A stretch of DNA of 64,000 nucleotides from Pseudomonas fluorescens (lineage in GTDB: Bacteria; Pseudomonadota; Gammaproteobacteria; Pseudomonadales; Pseudomonadaceae): contig NZ_LACC01000013.1 in assembly GCF_000967965.1 (NCBI RefSeq), positions 62,001-126,000 on the forward strand. Reading direction: 5' to 3'. The notes beneath the pieces were generated by a model. The model was given only the letters and a program-made list of their open reading frames with translations. It did not search any database and was not told the origin of the DNA. The position numbers were made by a program, and so were the translations under genes. Position 1 is the stretch's first letter. Each line of letters starts with the position of its first letter. Shown piece by piece: positions 18,014 to 27,065 of this stretch.

Positions 18014-18784
18014 TCAGCCGGGGAAGTATTTGACAACCAACGACTTCAAATTGGCGGCTGTCTGTGCATCCATTTTTCCATCGAAGTTTTCCGGGCGAAA
18101 ATGCATCTGGAATGCCCGCACCAACTGTTGAAAGCCGCCGTCCGTTGACGCGCCCGAAACATCGTATCCATAGGATTTGAACAGTCCCAGCAATTCGCTT
18201 CGGGCTGGAGTGCCGGATGTGTTGTATTGGCGCAGATACTCGTCCCGAGTGCTTTCATCGAACCAGGCGCCGACACCTTTCAAGTAAAGCTCCCGCCAGG
18301 GAAACATCGGTCCCGGGTCACTTTTGCGGCCGATCGAAACATCGGAGTGGCCCAGAACTTGGGTCGGCGTGATATCCGGGTAACGCATGAGTATATTCAG
18401 CGCCAGTTGTTCAATCGCAGCAATCTGCTCAGGGTGATACGGCGGAAAGGTGAAGTCGCCTTTGTTGTCGGTCGCCAGGTTGACGACTTCAATGCCGATG
18501 GACGTGTCATTCAGATTGCTGCGGCTGCCCCACTGACTGACACCCGCGTGCCACGCACGATGGATTTCATCCACCAGGTTGAAAACTTCCTGCCCGGTAT
18601 AGCCGGCTTTCAGGTAGCTGGGGTCCGTGATATCTGGAACCAGATAGTGCGCGCTGACATTCGGGCCGGTCAGGGCACTGACAGAGTTCGCAAAGTCTGC
18701 GGCCGTGTAGTGAAGAATCAGAAAGCGTATTCGACTGTTGAAACTTTTGGTTGAGCGATAGTGGTTGTAGATGATGGGTTTCAT
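18014..18784 (-). CDS. N-acetylmuramoyl-L-alanine amidase, AmpDh3-like
   Basis: A 256-residue zinc amidase that cuts the stem peptide from muramic acid. Amidase_2 domain is at residues 10-165: zinc His in FLILHYTA, His in RAWHAGVSQWG, and His in VLGHSDVSIGRKSDPGP. The C-terminal peptidoglycan-binding domain (AFQMHFRPENFDG) matches AmpDh3 of P. aeruginosa almost word for word. There is no typical signal peptide. AmpDh3 there has been reported as a periplasmic enzyme and a type VI secretion effector. ATG 18784 is chosen because homology begins at it. No immunity gene or VgrG is adjacent. Confidence 0.88.
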   Translation of the reverse strand: MKPIIYNHYRSTKSFNSRIRFLILHYTAADFANSVSALTGPNVSAHYLVPDITDPSYLKAGYTGQEVFNLVDEIHRAWHAGVSQWGSRSNLNDTSIGIEVVNLATDNKGDFTFPPYHPEQIAAIEQLALNILMRYPDITPTQVLGHSDVSIGRKSDPGPMFPWRELYLKGVGAWFDESTRDEYLRQYNTSGTPARSELLGLFKSYGYDVSGASTDGGFQQLVRAFQMHFRPENFDGKMDAQTAANLKSLVVKYFPG

Positions 18785-19375
18785 TGTTGCACTCGCAATA
18801 AGTAAGTTTGAAGCCGTACGAAGATAAAAGTCGTTCGCCGACTTGCTGTTCAACTTAATGACTCGAGTGCTTTTGGTGTTTACCTATGCTTGTAGGCGCT
18901 TTCTGAAAGAAATGTAGGAATGCGAAAGTTTGACTGTATGGTCAGGGGTTACCGACTGGCAGCCGTTACTCATCAAGAACCATCGCCCATAAAAAAGGCC
19001 GCTGCAAACGCAGCGGCCAAAGTAAGACGTTGGATCAGGAGCTACAAATCAACGTCAGTGAACACGGGGTGATGAACCGAATCTTCAATTCATCTGAAAT
19101 CTTTCAGTCACGGTGCAGGCCGGTACAGGGTGCCTGCGGTGGTTTACCGTGACAGCCAGACAAGAATAAGCCCTTGGTGTCGTAGGAAAAATACCAATTA
19201 CGGACATGCACTGTTGCAGCCCCGGCAACAGTCAGGATTCGGCTGCTCGTCGTCCGGGTGATGACCTGTACCAGTCATCCTTTAGAGGTACACCACGAAT
19301 ACCTCCTTGGTGCGCTTATCGGCCCCGATGCCCGGCAGTAGGGTGAGGCCTTCTGTCACTCACCGGGGAAGACGC
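18785..19375. other. Long intergenic region holding the RNA candidate and DUF1302 promoter
   Basis: 591 bp with no credible protein gene, between divergent amidase and DUF1302 genes. It contains the structured minus-strand RNA candidate (18991-19153, listed separately). Near the DUF1302 gene there is a hairpin GTGAG/CTCAC within 19343-19363. The rest shows nothing I can name. Confidence 0.6.
18991..19153 (-). ncRNA. Candidate structured small RNA with its own terminator
   Basis: Read on the minus strand, five helices follow each other. An outer stem GTCACGG/CCGTGAC (19147-19153 with 19107-19113) encloses GCAGGC/GCCTGC. Then CTGAA/TTCAG (19094-19107), GATGAA/TTCATC (19071-19094), and a perfect 7-bp GACGTTG/CAACGTC (19026-19056). 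Last comes a 9-bp GGCCGCTGC/GCAGCGGCC stem (18997-19018) followed by six U (18991-18996). The last element is a classic Rho-independent terminator on the minus strand, yet no protein gene feeds it. No known family is recognised. The 5' end and promoter are undefined. Confidence 0.55.
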
Positions 19376-21169
19376 ATGACAAAAACAACAATGCGCGCCA
19401 TCTTCACACCACAGGCGCTGGCGGCTGCGGTCGCCTTGGGTTGCTGTGCCCAGACGCAGGCCATTTCGTTCAACATCGGGGAAATCGAGGGGACATTCGA
19501 CTCCTCGCTGTCGGTCGGCGCGAGCTGGGGCATGCGTGATGCGGATAGCGCGCTGGTGGGCACCGTCAACGGCGGTTCCGGCCAGTCTTCGACCGGCGAC
19601 GACGGGCGATTGAATTTCAAGAAGGGTGAAACCTTCTCGAAGATCTTCAAGGGTATTCACGACCTCGAACTGAAGTACGGCGACACCGGTGGGTTTGTGC
19701 GTGGCAAGTACTGGTACGACTTTGAACTCAAGGATGAAAGCCGCCCATTCAAGGACATCAGCGATCACAACCGCAAAGAAGGCGCCAAGTCTTCAGGCGG
19801 ACAAATCCTCGACGCTTTCGTCTATCACAACTACTCCCTCGCCGATTTGCCGGGCACGGTCCGCGCCGGCAAGCAGGTGGTCAGTTGGGGCGAGAGCACG
19901 TTCATCGGCAACTCGATCAACAGCATCAATCCGGTTGACGTGTCCGCGTTCCGTCGTCCTGGCGCCGAGATCAAGGAAGGCCTGATCCCGGTCAACATGC
20001 TGTTCGCCTCCCAGGGTCTGACGGATAAGTTGACCGTGGAAGGCTTCTATCAACTGGAATGGGACCAGACGGTCGTCGATAACTGCGGCACTTTCTTTGG
20101 TGTCGATGTGGTGGCGGACGGCTGCAACAAGGGCTACACCGTCGCCAACCCGGCCATCGCACCGCTGCAGCCGATTGCGGCTGCTTTTGGCCAGGGCTTC
20201 GAGGTCAGCAAGGAGGGGGTGATCGTTCCCCGTGGCGGCGACCGCGATGCCCGGGATTCCGGGCAGTGGGGTACGGCGTTGCGCTGGCTGGGGGACGACA
20301 CCGAGTACGGCCTGTACTTCATGAACTACCACAGCCGTTCGCCGAATGTCGGGACCACCACCGCCGGCCTCAGTACGCTGGCAAGCATTCCGGGGATCGT
20401 TGCCGCCGCCAACCGCATCGCCCCCGGCAGCGGTTCGGGCCTGGCCCAAAGTGTGATGCTCGGTCGCGGCCAGTATTACCTCGAATACCCGGAGGACATC
20501 CGCCTCTACGGCGCGAGCTTCTCCACCACCTTATCCACCGGCACCGCGTGGAACGGGGAAATCAGCTACCGCCCCAACCTCCCGGTGCAGGTCAACACCA
20601 ATGACCTGACCCTGGCCATGCTCAATCCGATCGCGGGTGGTGCGGCATCGCCCATCGCCACGTCCCCCGGGGCTGACAACAAGGGTTATCGCCGCAAGGA
20701 AGTGACGCAGATCCAGAGCACCCTGACGCACTTCATCGATCAGGTCGCCGGTGCGGATCGTCTGACCCTGGTGGGCGAGGCCGCAGTGGTTCGGGTCGGT
20801 GGTCTGGAGTCGCGCACCAAACTGCGCTACGGCCGCGACTCGGTGTATGGCCAATATGGTTTCGGCGGCGACACCGGCGGCTTCGTGACCTCGACTTCAT
20901 GGGGTTATCGCGGCCGGGCCATCCTCGACTACAACAACCTCATCGCCGGGATCAACGTCAGGCCCAACCTCTCGTGGTCCCACGATGTCTCTGGCTATGG
21001 CCCCAACGGTCTGTTCAACGAAGGCGCCAAGGCGATCAGCCTCGGTGTCGATGCGGACTATCGCAACACCTACACCGCGAGCCTCAGTTACACCGACTTT
21101 TTCGGCGGGAACTACAACGTCCTCACCGACCGTGACTTCGTGGCGTTGAGCTTTGGTGTGAACTTCTGA
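19376..21169 (+). CDS. DUF1302 outer-membrane-type protein
   Basis: A 597-residue exported protein. A signal peptide is clear (TPQALAAAVALGCCAQTQA, cleavage near residue 29). The mature part opens with ISFNIGEIEGTFDSSLSVGA and ends in an aromatic residue (FGVNF), as in beta-barrel proteins. Family members sit next to DUF1329 proteins in pseudomonads and are linked to uptake or export of lipid-like or aromatic compounds; no activity is established. ATG 19376 has GGGGAAG before it; the longer frame to 19307 has none. It is the first gene of a pair with DUF1329. Confidence 0.88.
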   Translation: MTKTTMRAIFTPQALAAAVALGCCAQTQAISFNIGEIEGTFDSSLSVGASWGMRDADSALVGTVNGGSGQSSTGDDGRLNFKKGETFSKIFKGIHDLELKYGDTGGFVRGKYWYDFELKDESRPFKDISDHNRKEGAKSSGGQILDAFVYHNYSLADLPGTVRAGKQVVSWGESTFIGNSINSINPVDVSAFRRPGAEIKEGLIPVNMLFASQGLTDKLTVEGFYQLEWDQTVVDNCGTFFGVDVVADGCNKGYTVANPAIAPLQPIAAAFGQGFEVSKEGVIVPRGGDRDARDSGQWGTALRWLGDDTEYGLYFMNYHSRSPNVGTTTAGLSTLASIPGIVAAANRIAPGSGSGLAQSVMLGRGQYYLEYPEDIRLYGASFSTTLSTGTAWNGEISYRPNLPVQVNTNDLTLAMLNPIAGGAASPIATSPGADNKGYRRKEVTQIQSTLTHFIDQVAGADRLTLVGEAAVVRVGGLESRTKLRYGRDSVYGQYGFGGDTGGFVTSTSWGYRGRAILDYNNLIAGINVRPNLSWSHDVSGYGPNGLFNEGAKAISLGVDADYRNTYTASLSYTDFFGGNYNVLTDRDFVALSFGVNF

Positions 21170-21192
21170 TCTGGCTGAAAAGGATGAATTCA

Positions 21193-22563
21193 ATGCGCAA
21201 GATGATTCTGCAATTGGGCACCGTTCTGGCCCTGAGTCTGCTGGCCGCCAATGTGATGGCCGCGGTGTCGCCGGAAGAAGCCAGCAAGCTCGGCACCAGC
21301 CTTACACCGCTCGGTGCCGAGAAGACCGGCAATGCCGATGGCTCGATTCCGGCCTGGACCGGCGGCATCTCGAAAAACGCTGGCGCGGTGGATAGCAAAG
21401 GTTTCCTGGCCGACCCGTTCGCCAACGAAAAACCCTTGTTCGTGATCACCGCGGCGACCGTCGACAAGTACAAGGACAAGCTCTCCGACGGCCAGATCGC
21501 GATGTTCAAGCGCTATCCAGAGACTTACAGGATTCCGGTCTATCCCAGCCATCGCACCGTGGCGTTACCGGCAGAAATCTATGAGTCGGCCAAGCGCAGT
21601 GCACTGAACGTAACACCGATCAACGACGGTAACGGTCTGGCCAACTTCACCGGCAATCGCTACTACGCGTTCCCGATCCCGAAGAATGGCGTGGAAGTGA
21701 TCTGGAACCATGTCACTCGTTACCACGGCGGCAATCTGCGCCGCACCATCACCCAGGCGACACCGCAGTCCAATGGCGACTTCACCGTGATCCGCTTCAA
21801 GGACGAGGTCGCCGTGCCGTCGTTGCTCAGCGATCTGAAACCGGGCAGCGACGATAACGTCCTCAACTACTTCAAGCAGGAAGTGACCGCGCCGGCGCGG
21901 CTGGCGGGCAACGTGTTGCTGGTCCACGAGACCCTCGACCAGGTCAAGGAGCCGCGCAAGGCCTGGATCTACAACGCAGGCCAGCGCCGGGTACGGCGTG
22001 CGCCACAGGTCGCTTATGACGGCGTCGGCACCTCATCCGACGGCCTGCGCACCACCGACAACTTCGACATGTTTTCCGGCGCGCCGGATCGCTACGACTG
22101 GAAACTGATCGGCAAGAAGGAGATGTACATCCCTTACAACAGCTACAAGCTCGACTCGCCAGACCTCAAGTACACCGATGTGATCAAGGCCGGGCACATC
22201 AATCAGGACCTGACTCGCTATGAGTTGCACCGGGTCTGGGAGGTTGTCGCCACGGTCAAGCCGAGCGAACGGCACGTGTACGCCAAGCGCCACATGTACA
22301 TCGATGAAGACAGCTGGCAAGTGGCGCTGGCCGACCACTACGACGGGCGTGGCCAGCTCTGGCGTGTCGCCGAAGGGCATGCCCAGTTCTACTACGATCA
22401 CCAGGTTCCGGCCTATACCGTCGAAGCGCTGTATGACCTGATCGCCGGCCGCTATATCGCCTTGGGAATGAAGAACGAAGAGAAGCGCAGCTTCGAATTC
22501 AACATCGATGCAAAAGCGGGGGACTACACGCCAGCAGCCTTGCGTAGCACGGGGGTTCGGTAG
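21193..22563 (+). CDS. DUF1329 periplasmic/outer-membrane lipoprotein-like protein
   Basis: A 456-residue protein with a signal peptide (ILQLGTVLALSLLAANVMAA). The mature part starts VSPEEASKLGTSLTPLGAEK, the DUF1329 hallmark, with conserved GNADGSIPAWTGG. The fold is LolA/LolB-like, consistent with carrying hydrophobic molecules across the periplasm (family knowledge). Start 21193 is preferred because AAAAGGA at 21179-21184 is well spaced; ATG 21184 overlaps that site. It is 23 bp behind the DUF1302 gene and followed by a terminator. Confidence 0.87.
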   Translation: MRKMILQLGTVLALSLLAANVMAAVSPEEASKLGTSLTPLGAEKTGNADGSIPAWTGGISKNAGAVDSKGFLADPFANEKPLFVITAATVDKYKDKLSDGQIAMFKRYPETYRIPVYPSHRTVALPAEIYESAKRSALNVTPINDGNGLANFTGNRYYAFPIPKNGVEVIWNHVTRYHGGNLRRTITQATPQSNGDFTVIRFKDEVAVPSLLSDLKPGSDDNVLNYFKQEVTAPARLAGNVLLVHETLDQVKEPRKAWIYNAGQRRVRRAPQVAYDGVGTSSDGLRTTDNFDMFSGAPDRYDWKLIGKKEMYIPYNSYKLDSPDLKYTDVIKAGHINQDLTRYELHRVWEVVATVKPSERHVYAKRHMYIDEDSWQVALADHYDGRGQLWRVAEGHAQFYYDHQVPAYTVEALYDLIAGRYIALGMKNEEKRSFEFNIDAKAGDYTPAALRSTGVR

Positions 22564-22585
22564 GTTTCCTACAGGCTCCTACACA

Positions 22586-22614
22586 AAAGGGTGACTTTGC
22601 GGTCACCTTTTTTA
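22586..22614 (+). terminator. Terminator of the DUF1302-DUF1329 operon
   Basis: Stem GGTGAC/GTCACC (22590-22595 with 22602-22607) and a run of six T. Confidence 0.9.
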
Positions 22615-22704
22615 TAGCGGTCGATCAGTGTGTTGAATACTTCTTCAACAAGCGCTCGGGAGGGGGCTAGGGTGGCGCCAGAATTATAAAAAAGGCGCAC
22701 CACA

Positions 22705-25248
22705 ATGACTGCAATGACGCACTGTCTGGACCGCCCTGGCTTTCTGCCCCGACTGTCGTCCCATCATTTGTCCCGCGAGCGGCTGATCGAGCCCATGCTG
22801 GTTTCGACCGCGCGGGTGAAGTTGCTTTGCGCACCGGCCGGTAGTGGCAAGAGCGCGTTGCTCACCGAATGCCTGCTACGGGCGCCGGAACACTTCCGGG
22901 TCTGTTGGCTGCCGCTGGCGGGGGCGTCCTTGAGCACAGTCGATTTTCTGTTGCGCCTGACGCAAGCGCTGGGCCTGCCCTCGACGGATGAGCCCGGGCT
23001 GCTGGCGCATCTGGCCCGATTACAGGCGCCGGTCTGGCTGTTTATCGATGATTACTGCCGGGCACCCAATCCGGAACTCGACCGGATGCTCGATCGCCTG
23101 TTGGCCGTCGCCAGCCCGGCACTGACCTGGTGGATGAGTTCCCGTCGACGACCACCCTGCAACTGGCCGCGGCTGCTGCTCGATGATGAGTTGTACGAGT
23201 GCGAGGGCCGGACGCTGGCGTTTAACGAGGCCGAGGTCGGGCAGTTGCTCGGTCATGTCGAGCCGACCCTGGCGGCACAAACCGCCAAAAGGGTGGTTCA
23301 GCGCAGCGGTGGCTGGTGCGCTGGCGTGCGGATCGCGTTGCTCAATGGTTGTCCGTGGTCGGGTGAGCAAGGGCGTTCGGCGACATTGCTCGATTATCTG
23401 CAACACGAGTTGTTCAACACCTTGCCGCCGGAGTTGGTCGAGGTCTGGAAGGTGCTGGTTCATCTGCCACGGTTCAACGCCAGCTTGTGCGAGCATCTTT
23501 TCGGTACGGGTGAGGGCGCGCAGTGGCTACACGCGTTGCAGGACATGGGCTGCTTCATTGAACCATGGGAAGACTCCGTCGAGTGGTTGCGGGTCTTCGA
23601 ACCACTGGCCAGGGAGATGCGTGAAGAACCGACCCCGGCCGGGCGATCCTGGCATCGCCGCGCGTGCCAATGGTTCAGCGCCGAAGAAGACTGGCAGGGG
23701 GCCTTCGAGCAGGCGTTGCTGGCGCAAGAGCATGAGGTCGCGGTCAGTCTGTTGCAACACTTCAGTTTTGAGCATCTATTCAAGCGTCAGAACGTCAGCT
23801 GGTTACTCAAGCTGCACGAGCAACTGGGTGAACAGTTGACCCTGGGCACGCCGCAACGGGTGGGGTTGATCACTGCAGCATTGCTGTTTGCCGGGCGTTT
23901 CGAGCAGGCGGCTGCCTGCATCGGGCAACTGTCCCGATTTGCCCCGCAACCGACGGCATCCTTGCAACGGCAACTGCTGGCGCGTTGGCAGGCGCAACAG
24001 GGTTGGTTGCTGCATTTGCAGGGGCGCCTGCCGGCGGCACGGGCTCATTTTATCGAGGCACTGGACGAACTGGCGGCGGAGGCGTGGCCCGCACGGTTGC
24101 TGTGTCTGTCCGGGTTGACCCAGCAAGCGCTGCTCAACGCCGACCTCGATGCCGCTCAGGCCTTCAATCGTGACGCACTGTGCTTGGCGCGGGCACAAGG
24201 TTCGTTGCTGTTTGAAGGCTTGCTTGAACTCGATCATGCACAGTTGCTGGAACAGCGTGGTGCACCGCGGCGAGCGGGGCAGTTGCTGGCCGACATCCAT
24301 GAAATGCTCGGACGGCAGGCTGATCGACCGATGCCGTTGCTGGGACGAATCGCCTTGCGGCGTGGGCGGTTGGCCCTCTGCCAGGGCCAGGATGAATTGG
24401 CCGGTGAATGTTTCCAGGCGGGCCTTGATGACTGCCTGCACAGTCAGGACAAACACGTGTTGTACGGGTTTCTCGGGCAGGCGCAACTGGCGGCCAATGA
24501 ACGTGATTACGCCCAAGCATTTGATCGTCTGCGCGAGGCCGAACGGTTGATGCAGCAACGGCAGATCCCCGACACTGTTTATCGCGGCGTGCTGCTGCAA
24601 ATCAGCAGTCATTTCTGGCTGCAACAAGGGCGACCGGAGCTGGCGCGGGAGGCGCTGACCCGGGTCTTGCGTCATTACCGCGGGGCCCACGCGCGCCAGG
24701 CACCGCCGGCTACACTGCAACTGATTGCGCGTATCGAATACCAGTTGGTGTTGGCCGAGACTCAACTGCAACTGGTGCAACGTCCACTGGATCGACTCAA
24801 GGCGTTACTCGAGCACGCGCAACAACACGCCATGGTGGCGCTGGAAACGGAGCTGCAATTGGCCATCTGCGAAGTGGCGGACCTGACGGGTGAACCGGAC
24901 ATGGCCCACGCAGCACTGGAGGCCGGACTGGCGTTGGTCAAACGTTGTCAGGGGCAACAGGCATTGCGTGATTTGAACTTGCGTCAGCCGAGCCTGATCA
25001 GTCGTTTACAAGGCGAGGAGACGGTGACCGCGCGGGCCCTGGATGCCAGCCTGCTGAGTATTCGGGAACTGGAAGTGCTCGGCCTGATTGCCCAGGGCAG
25101 TTCCAATCAGCAAATTGCCGAGCAGTTGTTCATTTCGTTGCATACGGTGAAAACCCATGCCCGGCGCATTCACAGTAAGTTGGGTGTGGAACGGCGTACA
25201 CAGGCAGTTGCCATGGCGAAGAAGTTGGGGTTGATAATGCAGGTCTGA
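22705..25248 (+). CDS. Large ATP-binding LuxR-type regulator (MalT/LAL family)
   Basis: An 847-residue STAND-type activator. Walker A CAPAGSGKSALL is near residue 46, Walker B-like LFIDDYCRAPN follows, then a winged-helix region and a long TPR-like middle section. The C-terminal LuxR helix-turn-helix (LSIRELEVLGLIAQGSSNQQ ... LHTVKTHARRIHSKLG) is at about 785-840. Such proteins bind a small inducer through the TPR-like region. The location after the DUF1302-DUF1329 operon suggests it controls that operon. The AAAAAGG ribosome site is about 10 bp before ATG 22705. Confidence 0.9.
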   Translation: MTAMTHCLDRPGFLPRLSSHHLSRERLIEPMLVSTARVKLLCAPAGSGKSALLTECLLRAPEHFRVCWLPLAGASLSTVDFLLRLTQALGLPSTDEPGLLAHLARLQAPVWLFIDDYCRAPNPELDRMLDRLLAVASPALTWWMSSRRRPPCNWPRLLLDDELYECEGRTLAFNEAEVGQLLGHVEPTLAAQTAKRVVQRSGGWCAGVRIALLNGCPWSGEQGRSATLLDYLQHELFNTLPPELVEVWKVLVHLPRFNASLCEHLFGTGEGAQWLHALQDMGCFIEPWEDSVEWLRVFEPLAREMREEPTPAGRSWHRRACQWFSAEEDWQGAFEQALLAQEHEVAVSLLQHFSFEHLFKRQNVSWLLKLHEQLGEQLTLGTPQRVGLITAALLFAGRFEQAAACIGQLSRFAPQPTASLQRQLLARWQAQQGWLLHLQGRLPAARAHFIEALDELAAEAWPARLLCLSGLTQQALLNADLDAAQAFNRDALCLARAQGSLLFEGLLELDHAQLLEQRGAPRRAGQLLADIHEMLGRQADRPMPLLGRIALRRGRLALCQGQDELAGECFQAGLDDCLHSQDKHVLYGFLGQAQLAANERDYAQAFDRLREAERLMQQRQIPDTVYRGVLLQISSHFWLQQGRPELAREALTRVLRHYRGAHARQAPPATLQLIARIEYQLVLAETQLQLVQRPLDRLKALLEHAQQHAMVALETELQLAICEVADLTGEPDMAHAALEAGLALVKRCQGQQALRDLNLRQPSLISRLQGEETVTARALDASLLSIRELEVLGLIAQGSSNQQIAEQLFISLHTVKTHARRIHSKLGVERRTQAVAMAKKLGLIMQV

Positions 25249-25421
25249 TAGTTGTTGGTTTTTAGTCGGGAAATTAATTAAAACATACTGTCGCGTGCAT
25301 AAATAACTGTGTTGATTAGTATGGTCAGTGGCGCTGGCAAATAAGCAATTGGTTGCGATGTCAGTACATTGAACGACAGGTCGAGCAGGATGCTCGGCTC
25401 TTAACGTGACAGGAAGTCTGT

Positions 25422-26111
25422 ATGAGTGACAGTTTTTTTTCTAACAGTAAGATTGTGCTATTGAAGCGTATTCGTGCGGATTTCGCCGTCGAGGTGCTGT
25501 TGACTGAACGCTTGGGGGAACTCGGGATCAACCCGTTCAAGACCTATCTGAATACGCTGGTTGATATTCTTGGCACTGACGTCAGCGAGTCCAGGACGTT
25601 ATTCGATGAGACGCTGGAGTGGGTTGAGAAAGAGTCACTGCCTAATTATATTCAGGGTATCAATGGGGTCTTCAATCGGCCATATACTTTTGAGCGGGAA
25701 CATCAGGTTGAAGGACTGGATCTGATAGAGTTTGAAAGAATAGTAATGGATACCGTCCGTTGGTTGATCGATGCGCCCTCAATCAATCTTTCAAAACGCT
25801 CGATCAAGGTTTCTGGTCTTGAACAGGTCCATGCAGCGTTAAAGTATCAGATCCCGGAAATCAATATTGATAACGTGTACTTGACCAGCTTTGTGACTGA
25901 GCCGGACGGGCGAAAGATACTTCAATCCAGAAGTCTGGCCGAAGATATCTTTGCTCATTTTCAACATGATGAAATTCCTTACTATCACGGCGAAGGACTG
26001 GGCGTTTATTCGGTCGCCTACAGTTCCCGGGAATCTGATGTGCATCCGCAACTCACGATCAAGGACATCAGCGACCTGGTGATCGAAATTGCTCCGGATT
26101 TCCTGATCTGA
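25422..26111 (+). CDS. Orphan protein of unknown function, low GC
   Basis: A 229-residue soluble, acidic protein I do not recognise. There is no signal peptide or membrane segment. The N-terminal third is helical (IVLLKRIRADFAVEVLLTER) and the C-terminal part contains YYHGEGLGVYSVAYSSRESD. GC is about 47% against about 62% for the neighbours and A/T-ending codons are common, so it was probably acquired recently. It has an AGGAAG ribosome site and its own upstream region with the GAGCA/TGCTC hairpin. It ends 3 bp from the convergent hmgR stop. Confidence 0.7.
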   Translation: MSDSFFSNSKIVLLKRIRADFAVEVLLTERLGELGINPFKTYLNTLVDILGTDVSESRTLFDETLEWVEKESLPNYIQGINGVFNRPYTFEREHQVEGLDLIEFERIVMDTVRWLIDAPSINLSKRSIKVSGLEQVHAALKYQIPEINIDNVYLTSFVTEPDGRKILQSRSLAEDIFAHFQHDEIPYYHGEGLGVYSVAYSSRESDVHPQLTIKDISDLVIEIAPDFLI

Positions 26112-26114
26112 AAC

Positions 26115-26900
26115 TCAGGGACTTTCGTAGCCCATTCTCCAACTGATGGCCCGTGTCGCAGCCAGTAACCGCTGCGCCGCCGGGCCGTTTTCATCGGCAT
26201 GGAACAGCGAGGTCGGCCCGACCACGGTCAGTACTGCCGCGATCCTGCCCATGGCGTTGAACACCGGTGCCGACAGGGCATCCACTCCCGGCATCAACAA
26301 TCCATGCACATGATGCAGGCCCCGATGGCGAATCTGTTCGCTCATCGTTGTATAGGCCTGATCATCCGCCAGGGCGTGGGCGGTAACGTTTTGCAGTTCC
26401 TGTTTACGCAGATCCACGGTTTCACGCGCAGGCAAGTAAGCGCCAAACACCAGTCCCGTCGAAGAACTGAGCAATGGCAACACCGAGCCCAGTTGTGTCA
26501 CCACAGTCACTGCACGCACCGCCGGTTCGATATGCACCACGGTCGCGCCCTGATTGCCCCACACCGCCAGAAAACAGGTTTCGTTCAAGTCATCGCGCAG
26601 TTCAGCCAGGGGCAGGGCGGCGACTTTCAGCACGTCCATACTGTTGAGTGCCGCCAACCCTACGCGCAAGGCTTCGCGGCCCAGGCCGTAATGGTTGGTG
26701 GCGGCGTTCTGTTCGGCGAATCCGCTGGCGATCAAGGCCTGCAAATAGCGGTGAACCTTGCTCGCCGGCATCTGCACGTGTTCGGCCAGGCGCGACAGCG
26801 AAGTCGAGGGCGACAACTCGGCCAGAGCCTTGAGGATGTCGGTGCCAACCTCGGCCGAGCGGACTTTCTGTTTGCCGTTGCTGTCGCTGGTCTTTTCCAT
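26115..26900 (-). CDS. hmgR: IclR-family repressor of homogentisate catabolism
   Basis: A 261-residue regulator. The N-terminal winged helix-turn-helix (ALAELSPSTSLSRLAEHVQM, PASKVHRYLQALIASGF) is followed by an IclR effector domain (ETCFLAVWGNQGATVVHIEP ... GVDALSAPVFNAMGRI). It is divergent from hmgABC, as in P. putida where HmgR represses the operon and homogentisate is the inducer. The shared promoter region holds a perfect palindrome (26962-26980). Confidence 0.9.
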   Translation of the reverse strand: MEKTSDSNGKQKVRSAEVGTDILKALAELSPSTSLSRLAEHVQMPASKVHRYLQALIASGFAEQNAATNHYGLGREALRVGLAALNSMDVLKVAALPLAELRDDLNETCFLAVWGNQGATVVHIEPAVRAVTVVTQLGSVLPLLSSSTGLVFGAYLPARETVDLRKQELQNVTAHALADDQAYTTMSEQIRHRGLHHVHGLLMPGVDALSAPVFNAMGRIAAVLTVVGPTSLFHADENGPAAQRLLAATRAISWRMGYESP

Positions 26901-26961
26901 GGTGGTGCTGTGATCCCGGGACGAATGGGCGTCTTTATAGCTTGACGGTCAATACCAATCA

Positions 26962-26980
26962 AATTACGTTATGCGTAATT
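26962..26980. promoter_or_regulatory. HmgR operator candidate
   Basis: Perfect inverted repeat AATTACG-TTATG-CGTAATT in the hmgR-hmgA spacer, followed at 26983-26988 by a third half-site ATTACG. This matches the size and place of the known HmgR operator in P. putida. Confidence 0.75.
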
Positions 26981-27065
26981 AGATTACGATAAAAACAACC
27001 CAGGCGTGCCTCGACCTCTGCAACAGAGCGAGCGGCCACTGCCGACTCCCTGTTCAGGAGGCTCC

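Noticed and set aside
18014..18784. AmpDh3-like amidase as part of a type VI secretion cluster
   Set aside because: No VgrG, Hcp or immunity gene in the neighbourhood; only homology to a reported effector supports it.
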